A DNA stretch of 64,000 nt, from positions 1 to 64,000 of the forward strand of contig VZTJ01000636.1 of assembly GCA_013397795.1 (NCBI GenBank), given 5' to 3'. Below the pieces are notes generated by a model. It did not search any database, was not told the origin of the DNA, and worked only from the letters and a program-made list of their open reading frames with translations. Below, piece after piece: positions 12,001-24,000 of this stretch; the first letter of the stretch is position 1, and every line of letters begins with the position of its first letter. The translations under genes and the position numbers were made by a program. Source of the stretch: Orthonyx spaldingii. Lineage: Eukaryota > Chordata > Aves > Passeriformes > Orthonychidae.

Positions 12001-15000
12001 TGAAATCTGTTGTTGTCTTTACTACAGAGAGTTTTTGGCTGGGCTTTGACCATTGTGGAGAATTGCACCTATAAAATGTCTTTGTCTGAACAGGTCAGAC
12101 ACTTTCCCAGCACTTGGCAGCAAATCCCACCCTGCAAAAGCATCTGCAGCAAGGCCCAGAGAGGCAGAGGTGGCAGAGCTTCACCTCAGCACAGGTATGT
12201 TCCTTTTAGTGCTGCCCTGGTTTCACTGAGGCCCAGAGGGACCCCTTGGTGTGGCTGTTCCCACTGGGTCAGTGAGCCCACACACCCCCGGCACTAGCAA
12301 AGGGAATTTCTGGCTGCTCTGGGGCCAGACTGGGGTTTTAGGGCCCTCAGTGAGGAGCTCCAGGCTTGCAAGCAGCTCATTTCCTATGGGCATTGAGGTG
12401 AAGTGGTGCTGGTGTGTTTTACCCTCCCAGTGCAGAACAGATCCCTGAAACGGGCAGGGACCCACTCGTTGTGGTTGTGTTTAATCAGTTTTGGTTCTGC
12501 TGAGTAGAGGAGAGGAGCTGAGGGAGCTGTGTCCACAAGCTGTCCCTCTAGCCCCTGTCCCCAGTCCCTCTCCAGCTCTCCTGGAGCCCCTTTAGGCTCT
12601 GGAAGGGGCTCTGAGCTCTCCCTGGAGCCTTCTCCTCTCCAGGTGAGCACCCCCAGCTGTCCCAGGCTGGCTCCAGGCTGTGTCAGTGGGATATGAACAT
12701 CCTGCATACGAGCATTCAGTAAATCCTGTTCAGTAACCTGACAATGCCCTGGCTCAGGAAAGGAATCAGTTCAGGTGTGGGGTGACGTTTTAGGAGGATG
12801 AAGCATGTCCCAGAGCATAACCAACGTGGTTTACAGTGAGGGCTTTTTGTGCTTTCAGGCCCTGCAGAGTCAGTGTCTGGTTTTGCACCGAGGAACGATC
12901 TGGGCTTCACATCTGAAGATGTTGTTGTTGTTGGTAAAGGTACTACAGACCCCAAAGCATCTCCTGTGCTCCTTGAGTATGAAATGAGGGAAAATGTGCC
13001 TTTGGGGAGTGGGAAAAGAACAAATAGATCTGCACAATGTGTTAGATTGTTCACAGTCCCCAGTTTAATGGGAGTGCAAAGAATTATGCTTGAAAGTATT
13101 GCAGTTTCTGGATAGACAATTCCCGTCCTGGCATCCCTGGAAGGAGACGGTTTAAAGTCCCTTCCATCCCACAGCAGTGTGTGACTGGAAGCCGTCCATC
13201 CCATGTCCTTCCATTTCAAAGCCGTTTGTGTCCCCATGTCCTTCCATCCCATGTCCTTCCATCTCACAGCAGTGTGTGTCCCCATGTCCTTCCATCCCAT
13301 GTCCTTCCATCTCACAGCAGTGTGTGTCCCCATGTCCTTCCATCCCACAGTGTGTGTGACCCCGTGTTCTGCCCTGCAGGTGTTTTTGGGAGCCCTGCAG
13401 GCCGGGCTCACAGCCAGTCCATGCCCTGTGTGGCCAGTGAGGATGAGCAGGCTGGGAGGGAGGGAGCTGAGGCAGCCCCCGGGAGCAGCTTCCAGCAGAA
13501 CTGCGCTGCCCGTGGCCCTGCAGAGACTGGGACAGAGGTAGGAACTGCTCAGCCTGGTGCCTCCTCCTCCTGGGCTGCTGGGGGTGAGCCCAGCACAGCC
13601 ACAGGCTCTGGGCTGGGGCCTCAGGAGTTTGACTGGAACAGCCAAAGCCATCGAGCTGCTGCTCCTGATTCTTCCTTTTGGTCCCACCTGGGTGGCAAAG
13701 GGATGTGCCAGGAGCTTCCCACCATGCTCAGAAATCCCTAGAGGAGGGCTGAAAAATGCCCTCCCTGACTCCACAGCACATGCAGATGTGGAAGGAGGGA
13801 TTGGCTGGGTTGGATGAGGTCCTGTTTTCCTCAGGGATGAATTAATCCAGCTCCACTCAGAAATTTTTCTTAAAAACCTTCCTGAATATTTACCCATAGC
13901 CTGGTTTTCTGAGGAGTGGTACTGTTTGTTAAATACTATTTACAAATGTAAATGGAGCAAGATTTATCTGAAGTGTGATACAAAGTCCAAAAAATTGAAA
14001 TTAAACTCTTTCTGCAAGCCTTTAAAACTACATTTGAAGAATACCAGAACTTGAAGTGAATGTTTAACAGTGTCTTAATTTTCTGATTTCCACTGACAAC
14101 GTGAACCCTTGAAGGGATCAAATTCAACGGAGTAAATGGATTAAATTTATTAAACTGAGTTTAAATTTAACTGGATTAAATTTATTTGTTGAGTTTTCCT
14201 GAGGCACAAAAAGTGAGACATGACAAAAACATGAGAGAGAAGGGTCAGATCAGTGAAAGTCCAGATTTTCCATGCTGACCTTGGCCAACATCAGGAACTG
14301 GGGAATCAGTTCTAACTTGTGGATGAATTTTTTTGCAGATAAAAGTGACCTTGTCAAAATCTGCTCAGGACAAGCTGAGGAGGAAGAGGAAAGAAGACAA
14401 AGAACACAACCATAAAGAGCAGCAGGAAGTCAAAGACTTGGAAGGGAAGGAAGGAAACCCTTGGGAAAGGATTAGACTGAGTATGAGTGAACCAGAGAAA
14501 CTTACAGCAGAAAGTGAGGATGAGGGCTTGGCTTAAATGAATATTCCCCATTAAGTGCTGCTGAAATGGAAATCAGGGCTGGAAATACTGGTTTTTAACT
14601 TGGTTCTGATTGGTTTTATTGGAGTTTGGACATTTCCTTCTTTCCTAGGGTTTAATTTCTGTGGGGATTTATTGACATCACCAAGGAATGGATCTTTGTC
14701 CTTAGACAACGTGGCCTGGAACCCTTCCCTGAAAAGAACATCCAGTTTGAAGAGATCAAAGTGTTCACCCTTGCTAGATTCTGGTAAGCTGGGACAGTAA
14801 ACTCTTGAACTGTTTGGGTAGGTGAAGTGGGACTGTCCCAAAACACAATTTCTTTGTGCGGTGGACAGGCCTGAGGTGCTCTGGAAGATCAATACTGTGG
14901 GGCTGGGGCTGGAGGGGATTTAATTCCTCCTTGGGGATCCAATTGATCATTTTTCATCTGGAATCTGTTAGGGCAATTCATGAAACATCAGAGGGTTTTT

Positions 15001-18000
15001 GTTTGATCAGGATCTGAAGTGATACAATGCATTAACAGCAAATGGACTCCCTCCTGTCCCCAAAACCTCTTTTTCTGGGTACATTTTGGCACTGAGTTAC
15101 CTTTAAAGTAAGCAGTAGAAAAATCTTAAGAGTAGAAGTTCCTACTGATGGTGCTCAAAGGTCTCCAGAATTTCTGAAGTGTCTCCTCAAGGTTTCTGAT
15201 GTTGTTTTTAGCACATTGTGCATCTGTTTTCACATTGAACAACCTCTACATTCGTGTTTGTGACTCGTAGAAGTGAAGGTTGTGTGCAAAACTGAATTTA
15301 CACGAATGAAACTGATTAATTGAGGATGCCCATTCCTGGCAGTGTCCAGGGCCAGGTTGGATGGCTTGGAACACCCTGGGACAGTGGGAGGTGTCCCTGC
15401 CATGGCAGAGGTGACACTGGACGGGCTTTAAGCTCCTTCCAACCCAAACCATTCCGGGATTGTGTGTGCTTTGGAACGCTGTTTCCTGTAGCAGCACGTC
15501 GTTGCTGGGTGTTGCTGTGTGTCCGTGCCGCGGTGCTGAGGCTGTGCAGAGCTGCTGACGGTCTGTCCCCTCCGTCCCCAGAGGAGCCGAGCCTGGCGCC
15601 GCGGGGCCGCGGCCGCGAGCCGCCCGTGACGCAGAGCCCCGAGGTGCTGGACCCCGCCGAGCTGCAGCCCTTCCCCAGGCCCGACACCGCGCTGGCAGAG
15701 GCGCTGGCGCTGCTGGCTGACCCGGACTGGTGCGTGCACGGGGGCTGGGAAAGGGAATAAATGGTAAATGTCTGTAAAACACAGCAAAGCTGGCAGAGAG
15801 AGGCGCTGGCGCTGCTGGCTGACCCGGACTGGTGCGTGCACGGGGGCTGGGAAAGGGAATAAATGGTAAATGTCTGTAAAACACAGCAAAGCTGGCAGAG
15901 AGAGGCGCTGGCGCTGCTGGCTGACCCGGACTGGTGCGTGCACGGGGGCTGGGAAAGGGAATAAATGGTAAATGTCTGTAAAACACAGCAAAGCTGGCAG
16001 AGAGAGGCGCTGGCGCTGCTGGCTGACCCGGACTGGTGCGTGCACGGGGGCTGAGGGCTGAGCAAGGGGATAAATAATAAATCTCTGTAAAACACAGCGA
16101 AACGGGCATAATGTCAAAAATAGAGAGGGGGACTGTGAGTGAGAGAGGAGAAAAATGGGGAGGTTCAGTCAAATTTGAGATTAACTTTGTAAATTGGGGC
16201 TGAGAACTGGGCCTTCAGAGACTTGGAGAGTTTAAGGGCTGGAGATGCCCCACCAACACCTTCCTGGTGCTTTGTGTGGAATTAGAAGCTCATCCTTGGT
16301 GCTTTGTGTGGAATAGAAGCACCTTCCCGGTGCTTTGTGTGGAATAGAAGCATCTTCTGGGTGTTTCCTGACTTGGACTGTGGATACAGAGCTGCTGCCT
16401 CCAGTTTGGGGAAGGAAACAGATCCTTTAGTTGCCACTGGTGCCAGCTGGGAACAGAACTGGGGGGCACAGCAGAGAGGCTGCTCTGCTAAAACATCCCA
16501 CAGGAAAAGACAGATTTACTTGGAAAGAGTTTCCTTCGTTATTTCTTCCTGGGAGGGTGGGGAGGCACAGAATTCCCAGAGAAGCTGTGGCTGCCCCTGG
16601 ATCCCTGGCAGTGCCCAAGGCCAGGTTTGGAGCAACCTGGGACAGTGGGAGGTGTCCCTGCCATGGCAGGGGTGGCACTGGATGGGATTTAAGGTCCTTC
16701 CCACCCAAACCATTCTGGAATTATTTCTCATTGCTTTATTTTGCTCTCTAATTTGTTTGGTGTTTGATTCCTTAGAATTCCGCACTTGAATATTTGAATG
16801 AAAATTTTCAAATTTTCAAGTGGCTGGAATATAGATATTACTTTCTTACACAGGGAGAAGAAAATTGAAGGTCTGAACTTTGTCAGGTGCTTGTCTGCCT
16901 ACCATGCCCCTATTCTGACTGCAAAGCTCCACGAGACAACTTTGGCTGTGGCTCAAGAGGTTAAATTTTCCTATCAGAATATTCCACTGGCTCTCTGTGT
17001 GTATATATGTGTTTTATAGCTCTCAAGTGATTTTTGCTCACCTGTGGTGAGTTTTCCTCAGCCGGGCAGTCTCAAGGATGATCTGAGATGCAGAGACTGG
17101 GAAAATGTAGATTGTAACTTTATAACATTTTTATGAGTGTTGATTTTAATTCTCACCCATTGTGAATCAAGTTAGAAATGTATTTCTCAGTTGCTTGTAA
17201 TGTTACGTAAAAATGACGGAGGGAAAACATGAATATTTATTTTAAAATCTATTTGATAAACATTATTCATTGTCTTTTGGGTTTTTCCTGTGTGCAGGTC
17301 AAGAATTTACGCTCAGGTGTTTCTCGAGCTGCTGTGGTCTGTTTAGGGGATTTGTTCACCCACCTGAAAAAGAGCATGGATCAAGAACTAGATAATGCAG
17401 TAAAAGTCCTTTTGCACAAAGCTGGGGAATCCAACACTTTTATAAGGGAAGAGGTAGACAAGGCACTGAAGGCCATGGTTAATAATGTGACTCCAGCACG
17501 TGCACTTTGTTCTCTCATAAATGGAGGGCAAAGGTAATTCCTATAAAGACTTTATAAAGAATATTGTGAATAGAGTAAATGTATCAAATGTAGGCTTTTT
17601 AACATCAAATCAACGTACAGTAAACAGAAATTTGAAAATCCAGTGAGTTAGCTCTGCTAAACCTCTACCCAGGGCTGTGTTTGTTGGCATAAATTAAATT
17701 AAAGCCCCGCTGTTCCTTTCTGTGCATTATGTAAGAAGTTGGCTGCTGATTTTGGAGCTCGGTGTATTTTCTGGCTGTTTGGCACCACTTCAGTAATTTT
17801 ATTTGCTGTTACTGTAGTGTTCTTGAGGAGCTGCTGTTTTGCTTTGCCTGATGAAGCTGACCTAATATTCTTTCTTTCCTCCTTTGCTCTGCAATCAGTT
17901 CCTGCCTTGTCCAGTTTTCAGCAACCCTCTTTATTTAGAAAACTGATTTATAACTTACAATTCTCTAGCTACATCTCTCTTGCTTGCTGTCCTGTTCCTC

Positions 18001-21000
18001 TCTAGGCTGAGCCTCTGTGTCTGCATTTTGATTTCCTTCTCAGTGCTGGTGGCCATTCTTCTCTGGAGTTCATTCCCTTCTTTCCCTGGCCCTGTTCAGT
18101 CTGTTTTCCTTTTCCATCCTCATTCACTGCTCACCACACCTGAGCTGGGTGCACCCCCGGTGCTTCCTCTCTTCTCTGCCACCCCCTGGTGACATTTCCC
18201 AGGCTACATTTCCCTTCCTGACACATTTCAGGTGCTCCATTTGAAATCCCTCCGCAGATTTCCTGCACAGCTCCCAATCCTCAGTTAGTCTTGGTTCAAA
18301 CTGTTTTCTTTTGTTTCCTGGGAAGGTGGTTGTTGGGGGGGTGTGGATTCTGTCTCCTGACAGCTGAACTGCAGTGTCCTGGTCTCTATACTGAAAGGCA
18401 AAAATCAGCCTTGGGATTTCTGTTCTTGATGAATTACTGGGATTCAGACTGACTTGGGATGGATGCCCCATCCCTGGAAGTGTCCAAGGCCAGGCTGGAC
18501 AGGGCTTGGAGCACCCTGGGATAGTGGGAGGTGTCCCAGCCCATGGATTTATTGTCCATCCCAACCCAAACCAGGCTGATCCCATGATTTTGTGAATTTA
18601 GGAGCAGCGGGCAGTAGCTGCCCATGGCTTTCATGCAGCATCCAAGGGAAGTGCCCTGTTTGGGTTCTCCATTCTTGGAAGACTCTTGGCCCTCCTGGTC
18701 GTAACTGTCTGGGTCAGACCTCCCCACCTTCCCTGGCAGATTCAAACTCACCTGCTGAGGGGTTTTCTCAACCTGTAAGGATTTGCCCCCTCCAATTTGT
18801 GAATTTGTGTAGGTTTTCTGATATCTAAGGCATCAGAATTGAGCTGTGAGGCTGAATACAGCATTTGGGCACAGATGAATCTGCTCACAGCTCAGACTTT
18901 CCTCACTCATGGAGTACAGTATGTTTTTAATGGATAGCACATCAGGGCATGGCCTAAAGGTGCAGCTTGTCTAGGCCTGTCTCTAGGAAACTCTGGCCCT
19001 GTCAGCAGCAAAGCCCCTGGAGCACAGGGCAGCTCCAGCTGCAGAGACTGTGACCAGGAATATGGAATTACCCTTCAAGGTGGAAATTCGTGCCTCAGTA
19101 GGAAGTGAAGAGGGATGTTTGACACAACTGCAGTTGCACAGGGGATGTTCTCTCTAAATTGGGCTGAGTTGCTTAAATTCACCACAACATAAACCTTCAA
19201 TTATGGTGGCAGTTACAACTCATAAAACCTGTTAAAATGTACCTGGTTTCTGCTCAGCTCCTTTCAAGCCTGCTCTGATCGCGACTATTAAAGCTGGCAG
19301 CCCTGATTGGACATAAATACTGATTCTTCATCAGCTCCAGAGTTGGTTTGACTTTACCAATAAGAATAATTCCAGTGGGAGGTGTCCCTGCCCATGGCAA
19401 GGGCTGGAACAAGATGAGCTTTGAGGTTCCTTCCCAACCCAAGCCAGTCTGGGATTGTGTGAGTAGATACATGACCCAAGAGCAGGATTCCAGGGACAGA
19501 GCTGAGAGTGATTTGACTTCAGGAACTTTAAAATCCTGCTTCTTAACTGTAGGAACTGCGTTTAACGCTTTATGTGCGCACAAATGTTTTCCAGCTGTTT
19601 CCATGAGCAGGGACTTTCCTGGGAAGCAGGGGCTTGTTTGCTTGGAGTGAGGTTTCTCAGCCTTACAGTTCTTGTTTTCCCCTTGAAGGTGCAGCAGGAG
19701 TTACAAACTGTCCTCAAAGCAGGATTTTTAATCCAAATATAAAATTGGAGACGTTAGGGTTTGCAGAATTGTGTTCTTGAACACAGGTGGGATCAACAGG
19801 GCCTGGTTTTTCTTAGAGCTCGTTGAAAGAACAGTTAAATAAAATTATTTGAAGGAAAACTAGAACTGAACTTCTAAAACCTCCCTGCCTGTGTCCAACA
19901 ACAATTGTTGTAGTGCGGGTGTCCCTGCCCGTGGCACGGGGTGGGACGGGACGGGCGCGGGGCTCGCTCCCCACCCGAGCACTGGGGATGGGGCGATTGC
20001 GGGGTTTGGGTTGGTGGGGTTTGGGTTGGCGGGGTTTGGGTTGGCGGGGCGTGGTGCTGTGAGCAGCCCGGCCCGGGGCTGTCCCTCAGCACGGTTTCCC
20101 CCCGCAGCCACCTGCACTCGGCCGTGAGGAGGTGCACGGCCCAGCACCTCGGGGACATCGTGGAGCGCCTGGGCCCCGAGCGCGTCCTGGCCGGGGCCAA
20201 GCCCGTGGCTGAGCGGCTGCTCCCGGCCATAGCCAGGTTTGCCCAGGACAGCTCCCAGCAGACACGGTGAGTGTTCCCTCAGGGAGCACATTCCTCCTGG
20301 CTCTGGGTGTGCCCTGCATGGCAGGAGCCTTGGGGCTGGAAAAGACCTTGGGGATCCTTGAGGGTTGGCTGAGGCCTGGAGCGCCCTGGGACAGTGGGAA
20401 GTGTCCGTGCCCACGGCAGGGGGGGAATGGGGTGAGCTTTAAGGTCCCTCCCAAACCAAACTTGGAGTGCAGCTGTTACCCCAGCACTGGCAGGACTGTG
20501 AGGATGTGCATGGGCAGGAATCACCTGGGTACCTCCTGCACAGCCTGGCTGCAGGGAGAACAGGGGCTCACAGGATGTGCTGTGCTGGGCACAGAGGGGA
20601 TGCAGCCACAGAGGGGGTGCTGGCACTGGGATCCACACTTGGATCTGATCCACGGCTCTGGCTGACAAGGCTGCACCACCCTGGTCAAAGCCAGCTGAAG
20701 TGGAAGGTTGTTGTCATTAATCTGGTCAGTTAATTAAGTAGTGATCCTTGAGCACATCCTCTGGGGGAGGATGGAAAGGGGTCTGGTTACTCATGTCAAC
20801 AGCAATCTTAGAGTCATGGAATCACTGAGCTTAGAAAAGACCTCCAGTAACAGTGATCGGGGACTCCAAACCTCCCTGGGCAGCCCCTGCCAAGGCCTGA
20901 GCATCCTTTCCATGGGGAAATTCCTGCTGATGTCCACCCTGAGCCTCCCCTGGCCCAGCCTGAGGCCGTTCCCTCTCCTCCTGTCCCTGTTCCTGGGAGC

Positions 21001-24000
21001 AGAGCCCGACCCCCCCGGCTGCCCCCTCCTGTCAGGGACTTGTGCAGAGCCACAAGGGCCCCCTGAGCCTCCTTTGCTCCAGGCTGAGCCCCTTTCCCAG
21101 CTCCCTCAGCCACTCCTGGGGCTCCAGGCCCTTCCCGTCCCTGGACACAATCTCCCTGCACTTTTCCCTTTTGAAATGACATGTCTGTCATGACTCAGTG
21201 ACAAAGCCCATCCCTGGTTCTGGATGTCCTGGTGTTCTCCCTGCAGGTACAATGGGCGGAGGATGCTCTTCAGCATGATGGCTCATCCTGACTTCGATAA
21301 AAGCCTGGAGAAGTTCGTGCCAGCCAAGGATTTGCCTTACATTAAGGAAACTGTTGGCAGCCTACGAGAGAAGGTGTGTGGGAAAGCTCTTGTGTAACAC
21401 CTGGGACAGGTGGAGGTGTCCTGTTGGGTGTGGCCAATCTCCAGCACTGCAACCACGTCAAATTAATTCCCTGTGATTCCCTTGTTCCATGAATTCCTGC
21501 TGTACCCCTGTGCAGGGCCTGGGGGAGATGCCCTTGGATACACCCTCAGCCAAAGGAAGGCGTTCCCAGACTGGAAATGTTGGACATTTGAGTTCGTCCT
21601 CTACTTGCAGAGACGCTCCCAACATCCCAGACAGGTAATGACCTCCAGTGCTTATCCTGTGAGGAACCTGCCCAAGGAGGGAGCACAGAAACATCCACAC
21701 AGAGCTGGGGAAGTTAAACATCCCTGAAGGGAAAGGAAAGTCTTGACCTAGTCCAGAGAAACTCTTAAATAGAGTGGCTGGTTATGTTAGAATGGCTTTG
21801 TGCATTTTGAAGTTAATTTGTCTATGACCATCTGGGAAATACACACAGTATGCAGACCACCTGGAATTCACAGTATGGAATCACAGAATCCTGCAATGGT
21901 TTGGCTTGGAAGTGACCTTACAGCCTATCCTATTTCCACCCCTGGGAATAGGGCAGGGACACCTTCCCCTGTCCCAGGGTGCTCCAAGCCCCAGTGTCCA
22001 GCCTGGCCTTGGACACTGCCAGGGATCATGGGGCAGCCACAGCTGCTCTGGGCAATGTAGATCCAATAGATCCATGTCAGCATCATCCAAGGCTCATGGG
22101 AAAACCATTCTTGGTTGGAGTCACAGCACAGATTGCTTATTTGTGCACATACCTGGACATCAAGGACTTAGTTAGACCCTGACTGGGATGCTGATGGGTT
22201 TAGATCATAGTCTGACCATTTCTAGTTTTGTTTTATCTTCTTACAGATCTTAGATTGACCTTTATTAGGTCTCAAAGATACAGTAACAGTTTTTGGGCTC
22301 AGACAGATATAAATGCAGTGACATTACAGATTACCCCAGGACATCCCACCCCTCCTTCCATGTCACCTGATTGATGCCCGTTTGAGCTGTGAACACACAG
22401 ATCTATACATTGTACATACAGCTATATACAAACACAGTTAATTCCGTGGTCACTGCCCATCCCCAGGAAATGGGCAGAGTTCCTGGGGCCCATGACTGGT
22501 GGGACTGGGGCAGCCCATGGCAGTTAAATCACGCAGTGGCAGTGCCATTCAGCAGCCAGTGGAACACAGGCATTCCAACATGCCAGGCTGTTCTCACTCC
22601 AGATCAAATCCCCTGAGGTGTTTCTGCATCACCCACCCTGAGCAGAGACAGCCCCATAGATGGCTTTGGCTTTGCTCGAGGCAGGGTTAATCCAGTCTTT
22701 CCTAACATCCCCTCATCTGCAGCACAGGGCCTCCCATAGTTCTGTCTAGACCCCAGACCACGGGGGCTTTTCCCACTTGTCCTTGATCGCAGTCATGGAT
22801 TACCTGGGATATGGTGTCCATGGTAAAGGCCACCCCTTGGTCTCGTGCCTGCTTAGAGGTGGCGTCTCCCTCCTGATGCCCTGAGGCACCACAGGCCCCC
22901 CAAGCTGGAAGGAACTCCTTTGTGTTTCCAGTCCAGACCCACCCATGACACTTTACCCTTGCAGCTGATCCCGCTGTTCATTGTTGTGATTCTCCTCGTT
23001 ATCCCAACCCTCAGGCACAGGATGGACTTTCACTGTCAGCCTCTCTGCCCGGGCAGTGGTGTCTTGCCATTCTTCAGCCAAAAATCCGTTTTCCTCTGTG
23101 CTGCCAATTGCCTTTTTTCCATATTTCCAACCACTCCCACAGAGCATTTGCTACTTGCACTTAGGTGGGAAGCGAATGTGTGGGATGAGCCTCCTGTTCC
23201 AAAGTGCTTCTGTGCCCGTGGAATAACATTTGCCTTTCCCACAGGGACAGCACGGAGGCCCACGAAGCCCCAAGGAGAGCAGCTCCTCGCAGTGCTCTGG
23301 AGAGTGAGGACTATGTCCGAGACCTTGTGGGGTCCCTGAACGCCAAAGATTTCCGGGAGCGGATCCGCGGCGTGCGGCAGCTGCAGGCGGACACGGAGCA
23401 CAGCCCGGCCCTCGTGCTGCCCAACCTTGTCAAGGTGACTCCAGGGAAAGCCTGCAGTTCAAAGGGATTTACAGCTGGGCCAGCAAGTTTTCTGAGAAAA
23501 GTCTTGGCTCCTTCTTGGAATAAGGACGATTAGCAGAGAACTTTGAGGAGCAGGGGGTCTGTGTGAGGCACTAAGGGAGGAATGGAAGGGAATAGGAGGG
23601 AAACATGGAATTTTTCACTCGGAGAGAGCATTTTTGAACTACTGCCCAGAGAAGCTGTGTCTGTCCCATCCCTGGAGTGTCCAAGGCCAGGGTGGACAGG
23701 GCTTAGAGCAGCCTGGAGTAGTGGAAGGTGTCCCTGATGATGGCAGGGGGTGGAATTGGATGAGCTTTGACATCCCTTCCCATCCAAAGCAGTCTGTGTC
23801 GCATGATTTCTGGAGTCCTGTGTGCTGTTTTTCATGCCACTCTTGGGTAAATATCAAAATGGCAGAACAGTTGTAAAAAAAGCAGAAAGGTTTAATCAGG
23901 AACTGAAAAACTGTCTGAAATAGAGTTACAAGGGTTTTTTGTATGGGAGAAGGTGAGGAAAATCTTCATTATGCTGAAGCTCAGGATGAGGATCCTGTTC

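Larger units (their letters stand above)
17534..20107 (+). other. TOGARAM1 intron between the exons ending 17533 and starting 20108
   Basis: This intron of about 2.6 kb holds CR1 tails at 18455-18590 and 19372-19458 and, close to its 3' end, a guanine-rich 15-bp repeat (20001-20054). Open frames at 17739-18192 have no splice-compatible partners or recognisable motifs. I see nothing else. Confidence 0.5.

Noticed and set aside
12716..13897. Minus-strand open frame of 393 codons
   Set aside because: It runs antisense across two TOGARAM1 exons and the 48-bp minisatellite (48 is also divisible by three), giving a repetitive peptide with no family resemblance.
15246..16172. Minus-strand open frame of 308 codons with a repeated Ala/Pro/Ser peptide
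   Set aside because: It is the antisense reading of the 102-bp repeat. The unit length is divisible by three, so all frames stay open together. The sense strand holds a real TOGARAM1 exon.
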